Origin: Clostridium sp. | GTDB lineage: Bacteria; Bacillota; Clostridia; Clostridiales; Clostridiaceae | Length of the DNA stretch: 64,000 nt | Direction of reading: 5' to 3' | Assembly: GCF_017888565.1 (NCBI RefSeq) | Contig: NZ_JAGHFX010000058.1 | Span: forward strand, 1-64,000 | Part shown: positions 56,828 to 64,000 of the stretch, one piece after another | Numbering within the stretch: position 1 is the first letter of the stretch | Layout of the letters: each line of letters opens with the position of its first letter | Made by a program: the position numbers and the translations under genes | Notes under the pieces: model-generated | Told to the model about the DNA's origin: nothing | Databases searched by the model: none | The model's input: only the letters and a program-made list of their open reading frames with translations

Positions 56828-56873
56828 AGAATATTATTTAAAGTAAAATTTAATTATTAAATAGATAATTTTT

Positions 56874-56908
56874 AAGGGCTTAAGACAAATTTGCTCTTAG
56901 CCCTTTAT
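56874..56908 (+). terminator. intrinsic terminator
   Basis: AAGGGCTTAAGA pairs with TCTTAGCCCTTT. Confidence 0.8.
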
Positions 56909-57046
56909 GTAGATTTTATCTAAAACTTTGAGGACTGTCTATAAAACATATTTGAAGAGAAATTAAGAGTGATAAATTAATATATATGGAAAAGTAATTA
57001 CAGTAAAAGTGTATAATATTTATCTGTTTTTTAGAAAATATAATCA

Positions 57047-57055
57047 TGTTATAAT
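57047..57055 (+). promoter_or_regulatory. extended -10 promoter candidate for the sulfotransferase operon
   Basis: TGTTATAAT, 37 bases before the start codon; no clear -35. Confidence 0.4.
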
Positions 57056-57092
57056 ATTAGGCGCTAATAATTAGATTATAGTAGGTGAACAT

Positions 57093-58580
57093 ATGGAAGA
57101 GTTATTAAAAAAACAAAAGGATATAGAGGAAAATATAGAGAGTAAGTATTTAGAAGGTAACTATACAGAAGAAAATCCTTTTATAATATTGAATCCATTT
57201 GAAACTTGTCCATTATCAGCTTTAATGAAATTTAAAACTGAAGAAGAGTGTTCAGTAACTGTGTTTATTGAAGATGATATTGAAAAGGAATTTAAGGAAT
57301 TTAAGAAGGATCATGAAATACCTATATTAGGTTTAATGGAAGATAAGAAAAATTGTATAAGAGTTATATGTAATTATAAAGATAATAATAAAAAGGAATT
57401 TATTCATTATATAAAAACCTCAAAATTATCTATAGAATATCCTAGTATAGATTTAATTAAATGTGATGAAAGTGATATGTATGATGGAATGATAGCAATG
57501 TCTTTAGGAAGATCAGAAGCTGTAAAAACTATAGAGCATTTATATTCTATCATAGATAATAAAGCAAGATTAAGATGGTTATACACAGGGGTATCCTGCC
57601 ACGTGTTTATGAGACTTGAAAATGGAAATTTAATAGTAGATGCGCCAATATCAAGTGGTATTTGTGGAGCTTATACTGCATCTGGGTTTATAGAAATTGA
57701 TATGCTTGGAAGAATAAAAAATTTCTTTCCTATAAGGTTTGGTTTACATCATGATGTTATAGAATTAACAAATGGAAACTTTTTAGCGATTACTCAAAGA
57801 GAAAATACTAAACAGGATTTATTAGTAGAGATAGATAGAAAAACTAAAGAAGTAATTAATGAATGGGATTTTAGAAAAATACTAGATTTCAATAGAGAAA
57901 CTGTTATTGATAAAATATCTGTAAACCATCCATTAGATTGGTTACATTTAAACTCACTAGTATATGATGAAGAAAGTAATTGTATAATTGCATCATCTAG
58001 AAATCAAAGTACTGTAGTTAAGTTTAACAAGGATACATCTGAAATAAAGTGGATATTAGCGCCTCATTATGGATGGAATGATGAACTTAAAAAGTATTTA
58101 CTTAATCCAATAGGTGATAATTTTGAGTTTAGTTATGCTCAACATACTCCTTCATTAACTTATGATAGAAATCTTGTTATATTTGATAATGGTAACTTTA
58201 GAAGCTATAAATTAGAAGATGCTGTTTTAGCACATAATAACTATAGTCGTGCAGTTGAATATGAAATAGATGAAGAAAATATGACGGTTAAGCAAGTATG
58301 GCAGTATGGTAAAGAAAGAGGTAACGAACTGTATTGTTCATATTTAGGGGCAGTTAGAGTTCTTGAAAATAATAATAGATTAATATGCTTTGGTGGTATA
58401 ACTAAAGATATATTTGGTAATCCAATTGATGATATGAAAAGTAATAGAATGAAAAATCAAATTACTATAATAGAAATAGCAAATGATAAAGTAGTTTTTG
58501 AAATGAAAATTAAAGACACAGATATAACTAAGGCAATAGGCTATAAATGTTATAGAGCAGAAAAAATGAATTTATACTAA
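57093..58580 (+). CDS. aryl-sulfate sulfotransferase (ASST) family protein
   Basis: A 495-aa protein matching the arylsulfotransferase propeller family. It has an N-terminal Ig-like part (about 25-110), the CHVFMRLENGNLIVD blade (about 170), FGLHHDVIELTNGNFLAI (about 213-230), DWLHLNSLVYDEESNCIIASSRNQ as the next blades (about 282-305) and HYGWNDELKKYL (about 325). Conserved His in HHD, LHLN and AQHTPS fit the known active-site His set. These enzymes move sulfate from one phenol ester to another without PAPS. Gram-negative members are periplasmic; this one has no signal peptide, so appears cytoplasmic. It heads an operon with an ABC importer, 12 bases upstream of the binding protein. Confidence 0.85.
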   Translation: MEELLKKQKDIEENIESKYLEGNYTEENPFIILNPFETCPLSALMKFKTEEECSVTVFIEDDIEKEFKEFKKDHEIPILGLMEDKKNCIRVICNYKDNNKKEFIHYIKTSKLSIEYPSIDLIKCDESDMYDGMIAMSLGRSEAVKTIEHLYSIIDNKARLRWLYTGVSCHVFMRLENGNLIVDAPISSGICGAYTASGFIEIDMLGRIKNFFPIRFGLHHDVIELTNGNFLAITQRENTKQDLLVEIDRKTKEVINEWDFRKILDFNRETVIDKISVNHPLDWLHLNSLVYDEESNCIIASSRNQSTVVKFNKDTSEIKWILAPHYGWNDELKKYLLNPIGDNFEFSYAQHTPSLTYDRNLVIFDNGNFRSYKLEDAVLAHNNYSRAVEYEIDEENMTVKQVWQYGKERGNELYCSYLGAVRVLENNNRLICFGGITKDIFGNPIDDMKSNRMKNQITIIEIANDKVVFEMKIKDTDITKAIGYKCYRAEKMNLY

Positions 58581-58592
58581 AGGAGAAACATT

Positions 58593-59513
58593 ATGAAGAA
58601 TATTAGGAAAAATTTATTATTAGTAGCTATATCACTAGTTGTGACAATTTCAATAATAGGATGTACTTCTAATAATGTAAAAGTAGAAGAGAATAATACA
58701 ATTAGATTGGGTGTAATGTCAGCTGCAGATTCAGCACCAATTTTATTAGCACAAGAAAAGGGATACTTTGAAGCAGAAGGTGTAAATCTAGAATTAGAAA
58801 TATTCACAAATGGAGCTACAAAGCAAAGTTCAATTCAAGCAGGTGAACTTGATGCTGCAATGCTTAGTATGATTCAATTCTTAAATAATGTTAATGGTGG
58901 ATTACAAGCTAAGATAACTACAACTACTGATGGAATGTTCCCAATTGTATTATCAAAGGATTTTGAAGAAAAAAAAGATGTTAAAGTTGGATTAATGGAA
59001 GTTAGTGTAATAAACTTTTTAGCAGATAAATATTTAACTGATTACAATGTAGAAAAAGTATTCATTAATGAAATGCCTTTAAGAATGCAAGCCTTAATGG
59101 AAAATAAGATAGATATGGCAGTTTTACCAGAACCTTTAGCTTCAAACGCAGAGCTTAAGGGCTTAGAAAAGAGAGTATATGGAGATCCAGATGACTACAC
59201 TCCAAATGCAATTATATTTACAGATGAATTTATAAATAATAATCCTAATGTTGTTAAGGGATTCCATAATGCTTATAACAAAGCTATTGAAGATATAGTA
59301 AATAATCCGGAGGAAGCAAAGGATATTTTAATTTCAAAGTTAGAGTTAAACCCACAAATAAAAGATTTAATTGTATTACCAACATATCATAAAACAAGAG
59401 TACCAGATGAAGATTACATAGAAGAAATTGAAGAGTGGACTGAAAAATTACAAGGAAATGAATTAAACTTAGATTACAAAGATATAGTAACAAAGGATTA
59501 TGTAGCTAAGTAA
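58593..59513 (+). CDS. ABC transporter substrate-binding lipoprotein (SsuA/NMT1-like)
   Basis: A 306-aa lipoprotein: signal peptide with lipobox SIIGC (Cys about 24), then an NMT1/SsuA-type binding fold: IRLGVMSAADSAPILLAQEKGYF (as two motif blocks), GATKQSSIQAGELDAAMLS and MAVLPEPLAS. Homologs bind nitrate, taurine and alkanesulfonates, or pyrimidine precursors. Its position after an aryl-sulfotransferase gene suggests an aryl sulfate, sulfonate or phenolic ligand (inference). AAAGGAG precedes the ATG; the stop overlaps the next start (TAATG). Confidence 0.9.
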   Translation: MKNIRKNLLLVAISLVVTISIIGCTSNNVKVEENNTIRLGVMSAADSAPILLAQEKGYFEAEGVNLELEIFTNGATKQSSIQAGELDAAMLSMIQFLNNVNGGLQAKITTTTDGMFPIVLSKDFEEKKDVKVGLMEVSVINFLADKYLTDYNVEKVFINEMPLRMQALMENKIDMAVLPEPLASNAELKGLEKRVYGDPDDYTPNAIIFTDEFINNNPNVVKGFHNAYNKAIEDIVNNPEEAKDILISKLELNPQIKDLIVLPTYHKTRVPDEDYIEEIEEWTEKLQGNELNLDYKDIVTKDYVAK

Positions 59514-60241
59514 TGTTAGAAATAAATAATTTATATGTTAGTTATGAGAAAAGAGATATTTTAAAAAACATCTCTTTTTCTTTAGCTAAAGGTGAAACAC
59601 TTTCAATAATAGGTCCATCAGGATGTGGGAAAAGTACACTTTTATTATCTATTGCAGATTTAAAAGAAAATAAATCTGGAAATATTTCGAATAAATTTAA
59701 TGATACTAGTCTCATATTACAAAGTAATGGTCTTTTTCCTTGGAAGACAATTAAAGAAAACATACAATTAGGTCTTTTAATAAGAAATTCATCTAAAGAA
59801 GATATAGAAAAATATACAAAAAAGATAGTTAAAGAATTAAATATTGAACATATTTTAGAGAAATATCCTTCTGAAGTTAGTGGTGGAGAAAAACAAAGAG
59901 CAGCAGTTGCAAGAGCATTAGTTTTAAATTCAGAATTATTATTAATGGATGAACCTTCATCAGCGCTAGATTCAATTAATAAAGAAAACTTTCAAAATTT
60001 ATTATGTAAAATACAAAAGGAATATAATATGTCATATATTATAGTTACCCATAATATTGAAGAAGCTGTAATCCTAGGTAAAAAGATAGCTATTATGATA
60101 GATGGAGAAATAAAAGAAATTATTCACAATCCATACTACGGGCAAGGAGAAGCAAGGAAAAGTTATAATTTCTTTGATAAGTGCAATGAAATAAGAACTA
60201 TTTTAGAAAGGCTTGAGGATGGGACTTATGACAAGGTTTAA
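59513..60241 (+). CDS. ABC transporter ATP-binding protein (SsuB/TauB-like)
   Basis: A 242-aa ATPase with Walker A GPSGCGKST (about 34-42), Q-loop LILQSNGLFPWKTI (about 65-78, the FPW typical of nitrate/taurine-type ATPases), signature VSGGEKQRAAVARAL (about 123-137), Walker B LLLMDEPSSALD and the H-loop THNIEEA. Its start overlaps the binding-protein stop by one base and its end overlaps the permease by 14 bases, indicating tight coupling. Confidence 0.94.
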   Translation: MLEINNLYVSYEKRDILKNISFSLAKGETLSIIGPSGCGKSTLLLSIADLKENKSGNISNKFNDTSLILQSNGLFPWKTIKENIQLGLLIRNSSKEDIEKYTKKIVKELNIEHILEKYPSEVSGGEKQRAAVARALVLNSELLLMDEPSSALDSINKENFQNLLCKIQKEYNMSYIIVTHNIEEAVILGKKIAIMIDGEIKEIIHNPYYGQGEARKSYNFFDKCNEIRTILERLEDGTYDKV

Positions 60242-60974
60242 AAAAGTATATAAATATATTTATTCTATATCAGTAGTATTAGTATTTTGGTATTTACTTC
60301 ATATAATATTAAATTCATTTGTTGTTCCTAATCCAATTGATGTATTAAAAAAGTTATATCAAGTAGGATTTAAAGTTATGTCTACCCATCTTGTAACAAG
60401 CTTATTTAGATTACTTATAGCTTTGATAATAACTATAACTTTAGGATATTTAATAGGATTATTAATTGGAATAAATAATAAAATAGACAATTTAATTAGT
60501 CCAATAGTATATTTATTTTTTCCAGTGCCTAGAATAGCATTTTTACCAGTGTTTATGATTCTTTTTGGGCTTGGTAATACTTCAAAAATAGTACTTATAA
60601 TAGCTATTGCTATTTTTCAAATAATAATATCAGTTAGAGATGGTGCTAAAGAAATTCCAAAAGAATTAATATTATCAGCAAAGTCTTTAAAATTATCAAA
60701 AGCTCAAATGCTAAAGCATATATATATTCCAGCAACTTTACCAAGATTATTTACATCTCTTAGAATAGCATTGGGTTCGAGTATAGCAGCGTTATTTTTG
60801 GCTGAAAATTATGCTACTAAGTATGGAATTGGATATTATATTATGAACTCTTGGATTAAGGTAGATTATGAAGGAATGTATGCTGGAATAATTCTAATAA
60901 GCCTTCTAGGAATAACTATGTTTAAGATAATTGATATTTTACAAAATAGAATTTGTAAATGGGAATCAAAATAA
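60228..60974 (+). CDS. ABC transporter permease (SsuC/TauC-like)
   Basis: A 248-aa permease with about six membrane segments. The ATG at 60228 has GAGG (60214-60217) at 10 bases and is preferred to the TTG at 60213. The cytoplasmic EAA loop reads AKSLKLSKAQMLKHIYIPATLPRL in the usual place (about 145-170; cited here as AKSLKLSK and HIYIPATLPRL). LFPVPRIAFLPVF is also typical of the nitrate/sulfonate class. Last gene of the sulfotransferase-ABC operon. Confidence 0.93.
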   Translation: MTRFKKVYKYIYSISVVLVFWYLLHIILNSFVVPNPIDVLKKLYQVGFKVMSTHLVTSLFRLLIALIITITLGYLIGLLIGINNKIDNLISPIVYLFFPVPRIAFLPVFMILFGLGNTSKIVLIIAIAIFQIIISVRDGAKEIPKELILSAKSLKLSKAQMLKHIYIPATLPRLFTSLRIALGSSIAALFLAENYATKYGIGYYIMNSWIKVDYEGMYAGIILISLLGITMFKIIDILQNRICKWESK

Positions 60975-61020
60975 AAACGTTACTTCTAAATTTTTATGTT
61001 TCCAATAAAAATATAGAATA

Positions 61021-61073
61021 GGATGTCTCAAAATAATTTGAAAATTACTTTAAAATCATTTTGAGATGTCCAT
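61021..61073. terminator. bidirectional terminator
   Basis: GGATGTCTCAAAATAATTT pairs with the mirror AAATCATTTTGAGATGTCC; lies between the convergent permease and FusB-like genes. Confidence 0.75.
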
Positions 61074-61727
61074 TTATTTTATATTATTAACAGTTTTTAA
61101 AAGCTCTTCAATTTTATCAGTGGAAACTATTCTTTCGTTACAATCTTTACTATTTAAACAGATATCAAATCCTATAGATTTATAAGCATCTTTAGATGAC
61201 TGTTTACATATAGGTGAAACAAATGCTACTTCATTTTCTTTGCCAATATGATTACAAAGTACACATCTATGAGAGCTTTTAGCTTCTGGATTAGATATTC
61301 TACAAGCCATACCAACAAGATTTCCATCTAAATTATAAACAATAAATAACTTTCTTATTTGATTATCGATCCATCCTAAGTAAGTATTTTTTGAATTAAG
61401 AATATCTTCACTAGGTAATTTAAATTTTTTCTCTTTTTTAAATAATCTATTGATTTGTGCATTTGTTATACTAGGTGATTCATATACGTAATTTAGTAAT
61501 TTTTCTAAATAAAAATCAATTTGATATTGTTCTTTTATATTTGTAATATCAAGTAGATATTTTTGCTCCTTAGATAAATTTGAAAGTTTATCTAATATTT
61601 TTTGATTTATATATAATTTATTAGCTTGAATAATATCTTTATCTACGCATAATACCAAAGAATTATTTAAATCCTTCATACACCTTTTTATATAGTTAAA
61701 TTCATGATTTTTAATAAAAGGTTCCAT
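61074..61727 (-). CDS. EF-G-binding protein, FusB/FBP family
   Basis: A 217-aa protein of the FBP family. An N-terminal helical domain (1-85) is followed by a mixed domain ending in a four-Cys zinc finger: CVLCN (about 156-160), CKQ (about 175) and CLNSKDCNER (about 190-199). FusB and FusC bind EF-G and release it from the ribosome, giving fusidic acid tolerance; clostridial and listerial homologs are chromosomal and may mainly support translation recovery. GAGGAAAAATA precedes the ATG at 61727. Confidence 0.85.
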   Translation of the reverse strand: MEPFIKNHEFNYIKRCMKDLNNSLVLCVDKDIIQANKLYINQKILDKLSNLSKEQKYLLDITNIKEQYQIDFYLEKLLNYVYESPSITNAQINRLFKKEKKFKLPSEDILNSKNTYLGWIDNQIRKLFIVYNLDGNLVGMACRISNPEAKSSHRCVLCNHIGKENEVAFVSPICKQSSKDAYKSIGFDICLNSKDCNERIVSTDKIEELLKTVNNIK

Positions 61728-61823
61728 TATTTTTCCTCACTTATTAAACTTATTTTATGTTTTACAAGATAAGAATATAGTGGTTATAAGATATATTCAA
61801 GCTATTAAATGATTCTGAAATAA

Positions 61824-62099
61824 TTATGAGCAATTTTTTTGCAGATAAATTATTCTTCTTATACTTTTTTCAGATAAAAAGTATTCTTCACATAATTCAT
61901 GAATACTATAACCTTTAAGATACTTTTCATAAATTTCATTATTCCTAATTTTTAATGAGGCTTTTATGCCACTTTCTTCGCCCCAAGATTTATGCGTAGC
62001 ACTCTTTTTAGGAATATAAAGATATTTTCCATCTACATATTTTTGTATTAATTCAATTATTTCATCTGGTAACACATCATTTGCTTTTGCATATTTCAT
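61824..62099 (-). CDS. CD3324-like HTH protein
   Basis: A 91-aa protein. MKYAKANDVLPDEIIELIQ followed by YVDGKYLYIPK and a C-terminal HTH (YEKYLKGYSIHELCEEYFLSE as recognition region, about 58-80) matches the clostridial CD3324 family, related to Mor/GlnR-like small DNA-binding proteins. Probably a transcriptional regulator with unknown target. AGGAG precedes the ATG. Confidence 0.8.
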   Translation of the reverse strand: MKYAKANDVLPDEIIELIQKYVDGKYLYIPKKSATHKSWGEESGIKASLKIRNNEIYEKYLKGYSIHELCEEYFLSEKSIRRIIYLQKNCS

Positions 62100-62689
62100 T
62101 TTTCTTACTCCTTAATCTCCTTAATTTTTTTATAAAGAATTAAGGCAAAGAATACAATAAACTATGTGTTACAGAACTTAAAAAGTATAAAGCTTTCAGC
62201 TAATTAAACAGTTTAAGCTCTAAACAAAGCATAGCTGACTTTTGTAGTCTTTGCAAAGAGCAAACTGATTTAAGGCTGAACGTATTATAACCCTTCATTA
62301 AAAAACACCCCCTAATATGAAAAACTTAAAAATATTATAGCATAGTTAACAAATAATAATAAAAGCTTTTTATTAGTTAGAATATAAAACTAGAATATAT
62401 TTTGAAAGAACAGATAAAAAAGTTAATTATAAAATTACGGTGATTAAGAAGTTAATCAATTTAAATTATAATATAATAGAGCCTTATCTATTTTGAAAAA
62501 ATTATAGAAGTAATTTATGAATGAAAATATTATTATGTTTTAATTAAAAGATAATAAAAAATAATAAAAATGTGAAAATATTTTCAATAAAAAAAGAAAA
62601 AAAGAAAACTTATACTAAAGGGATTCAAAAGGTTTACATAGAGAGTTAGTGATGGCATAATTGGAACTGTGATGAGGAGGTAATGATTT
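62100..62689. other. 590-base region before the fructose-type PTS gene
   Basis: Stops in all frames. 62150-62290 is less AT-rich and has short self-complementary pieces (such as CTTTGCAAAG) that may fold, but no known RNA family is recognised. It should contain the promoter of the PTS gene; no good hexamer pair or sigma-54 site was found. Confidence 0.35.
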
Positions 62690-64000
62690 ATGAATAGAAA
62701 GATTATAGCAGTTACAGCATGTGCAGCAGGTATTGCACATACATATATGGCAGCAGAAAGCTTAATTAAAGCTGGAAAGAAAAAGGGGTATAATTTAAAA
62801 GTCGAAACTCAAGGATCAATTGGAGCAGAGAATGTATTAACTGAAAAAGATATAGAAGACGCAGATTTAGTAATCATAGCAGCAGATATAAATATTGATT
62901 TAATGAGATTCTCAGGAAAAAGAATTTTATCAGTAAAGTCAATAGATGCAATTAAGAATCCAGAAGGTTTAATAGATAGAGCATACAAGGAAGCAACAGT
63001 TTTTGGTGCAAAGGGAACTAAAGTAGGTAAAGTTACATTAGGAAAAACAGAAAGTAGTTTTGTTAAGCATATAATGAGTGGTATATCATATATGACACCT
63101 ATGGTTATTGCATCAGGTATATTACTTGCAATTGCAAATATATTTGCATTCCAAGAAAATGAACTTGGTCAAATAGTAAATTGGGGATTTGATAAATCAA
63201 CTCAAATTGGGTTCTTCATGTCTAAGCTTTTCGAAGTTGGACAAATTGGATTTAAATTAATGATACCATTATTTGCAGCATTTGTTGCTAACTCTATAGC
63301 AGACAAACCTGCAATTGCACCAGCAATGATTGGAGCATATTTAGTTAATGATGCAACATATTTAGGAACTCAAACAGGTGGAGGTTTCTTAGGAGCAATT
63401 TTAGTTGCATTTATTGTTGGTTATTTAGTAAAAGGCTTAAAGAAAATTAAATGGCCTAAGGTACTACAACCATTATTAGCAATAATGATAATTCCATTAA
63501 TAGCTACATTGATAATAATGATTATAGTAACTTATTTAATTGGAACTCCAATAGCCAATTTAATGGATGGATTATATAGTGGATTAACTACATTAAATGA
63601 AACATTTGCAGGGGCTCCATTTATAATAGGGGCAATAATCGGAGCAATGATTGGATTTGACTTTGGTGGTCCTGTAAATAAAACAGCACTTATATTTGGT
63701 ACAGCAGTTTATACAGATACAGTTGCTAAGTTTGGTATAGCAAATGCAAATTTTGTTCCACAAACAGCATCACAAGCAGCAATTTCAGTTGCACCATTAG
63801 GAATTTGGTTAGCATCAGTATTATTTAAGAATAAATTTACTAAGGATGAAAGGATATCAGCAAGTTCAGCCTTTGGTATGGGAATGGTTGGTGTTACGGA
63901 AGGAGCTATTCCATTTGCAGCTTCTAATCCAGTTCAAATGATTACTGCATCAGTTGCAGGATCAGCATTAGCTGGTGGACTTGTTTCAATATTCGGAGTT
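62690..64000 (+). CDS. fructose-type PTS transporter EIIBC, cut by the window end
   Basis: The open frame runs from the ATG at 62690 (GAGGAGGTAATG upstream) past the end of the window, 437 codons visible. IIB (1-100) has the phospho-Cys11 in TACAAGIAHTYMAAE, as in fructose-class IIB domains. IIC starts at about 120 with HIMSGISYMTPMVIASGI; VANSIADKPAIAPAM, FDFGGPVNKTAL and MVGVTEGAIPFA are typical of fructose or mannosylglycerate transporters. No IIA domain is seen up to the cut; one may follow or be separate. Confidence 0.93.
   Translation, partial: MNRKIIAVTACAAGIAHTYMAAESLIKAGKKKGYNLKVETQGSIGAENVLTEKDIEDADLVIIAADINIDLMRFSGKRILSVKSIDAIKNPEGLIDRAYKEATVFGAKGTKVGKVTLGKTESSFVKHIMSGISYMTPMVIASGILLAIANIFAFQENELGQIVNWGFDKSTQIGFFMSKLFEVGQIGFKLMIPLFAAFVANSIADKPAIAPAMIGAYLVNDATYLGTQTGGGFLGAILVAFIVGYLVKGLKKIKWPKVLQPLLAIMIIPLIATLIIMIIVTYLIGTPIANLMDGLYSGLTTLNETFAGAPFIIGAIIGAMIGFDFGGPVNKTALIFGTAVYTDTVAKFGIANANFVPQTASQAAISVAPLGIWLASVLFKNKFTKDERISASSAFGMGMVGVTEGAIPFAASNPVQMITASVAGSALAGGLVSIFGV

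Noticed and set aside
62640-62690. Possible sigma-54 promoter before the fructose-type PTS (TGGCAT)
   Set aside because: The GC element at the required distance is missing.

Overview
AT-rich DNA with dense strong Shine-Dalgarno sites (AGGAGG-type), many intrinsic terminators and clostridial-type proteins: LPxTG-anchored GH84 hyaluronidase-like enzyme, LicT antitermination, a sporulation-type small protein, a CD3324-like protein. It looks like a chromosomal segment of a Clostridium sensu stricto species from an animal gut or tissue. The species cannot be fixed from the sequence alone.

Region 1 (1-6.6 kb) is an accessory, defence-like island. It holds a large serine recombinase, a zinc/RES-domain protein with its own promoter, three stacked hairpins, a small unknown ORF, and a 906-aa protein joining a SIR2-type NADase domain to a GHKL (HSP90/MutL-type) ATPase domain. 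Two predicted NAD-consuming proteins side by side make this the best candidate for an undescribed system. Region 2 (6.6-10.4 kb) is a graveyard: a LAGLIDADG endonuclease fragment with a GC-rich patch, a DUF434 gene broken by one in-frame stop, a dead IS200-like tnpA, a frameshifted ABC transporter tail and a frameshifted aldo/keto reductase tail. An intact polyferredoxin-like membrane protein sits among them.

Region 3 (10.6-15.7 kb) is a glycan cluster: CDP-glucose synthesis and dehydration, then three glycosyltransferases. Region 4 (16.1-20.6 kb) is a beta-glucoside PTS operon under LicT-type antitermination, with promoter, RAT and terminator visible. A GH3-family acyl-acid amido synthetase follows. 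Region 5 (22.7-33 kb) is a sucrose/raffinose locus: alpha-galactosidase, divergent AraC regulator, sucrose PTS IIBC, sucrose-6-P hydrolase, fructokinase, GH13 glucosidase and a LacI regulator, with two repeated operator-like sites. An internally deleted IS30 element lies just after the regulator.

Region 6 (33.8-43.8 kb) is mixed housekeeping and regulation: an Asn-rich protein, a CofE-like ligase divergent from a LysR regulator, GMP reductase, a FliB-like methylase, a MazG-like enzyme, an OFA-family transporter and a LytS/LytTR two-component pair. Region 7 (44-61 kb) holds the 1901-aa sortase-anchored GH84 enzyme behind a promoter-hairpin leader, an XpaC/TelA pair, a beta-propeller sensor kinase without a partner regulator, and an operon of aryl-sulfate sulfotransferase plus a nitrate/sulfonate-type ABC importer. 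The window ends with a FusB-type EF-G-binding protein, a CD3324-like protein and the start of a fructose-type PTS IIBC gene cut by the window edge. No tRNA, rRNA or CRISPR array was seen.
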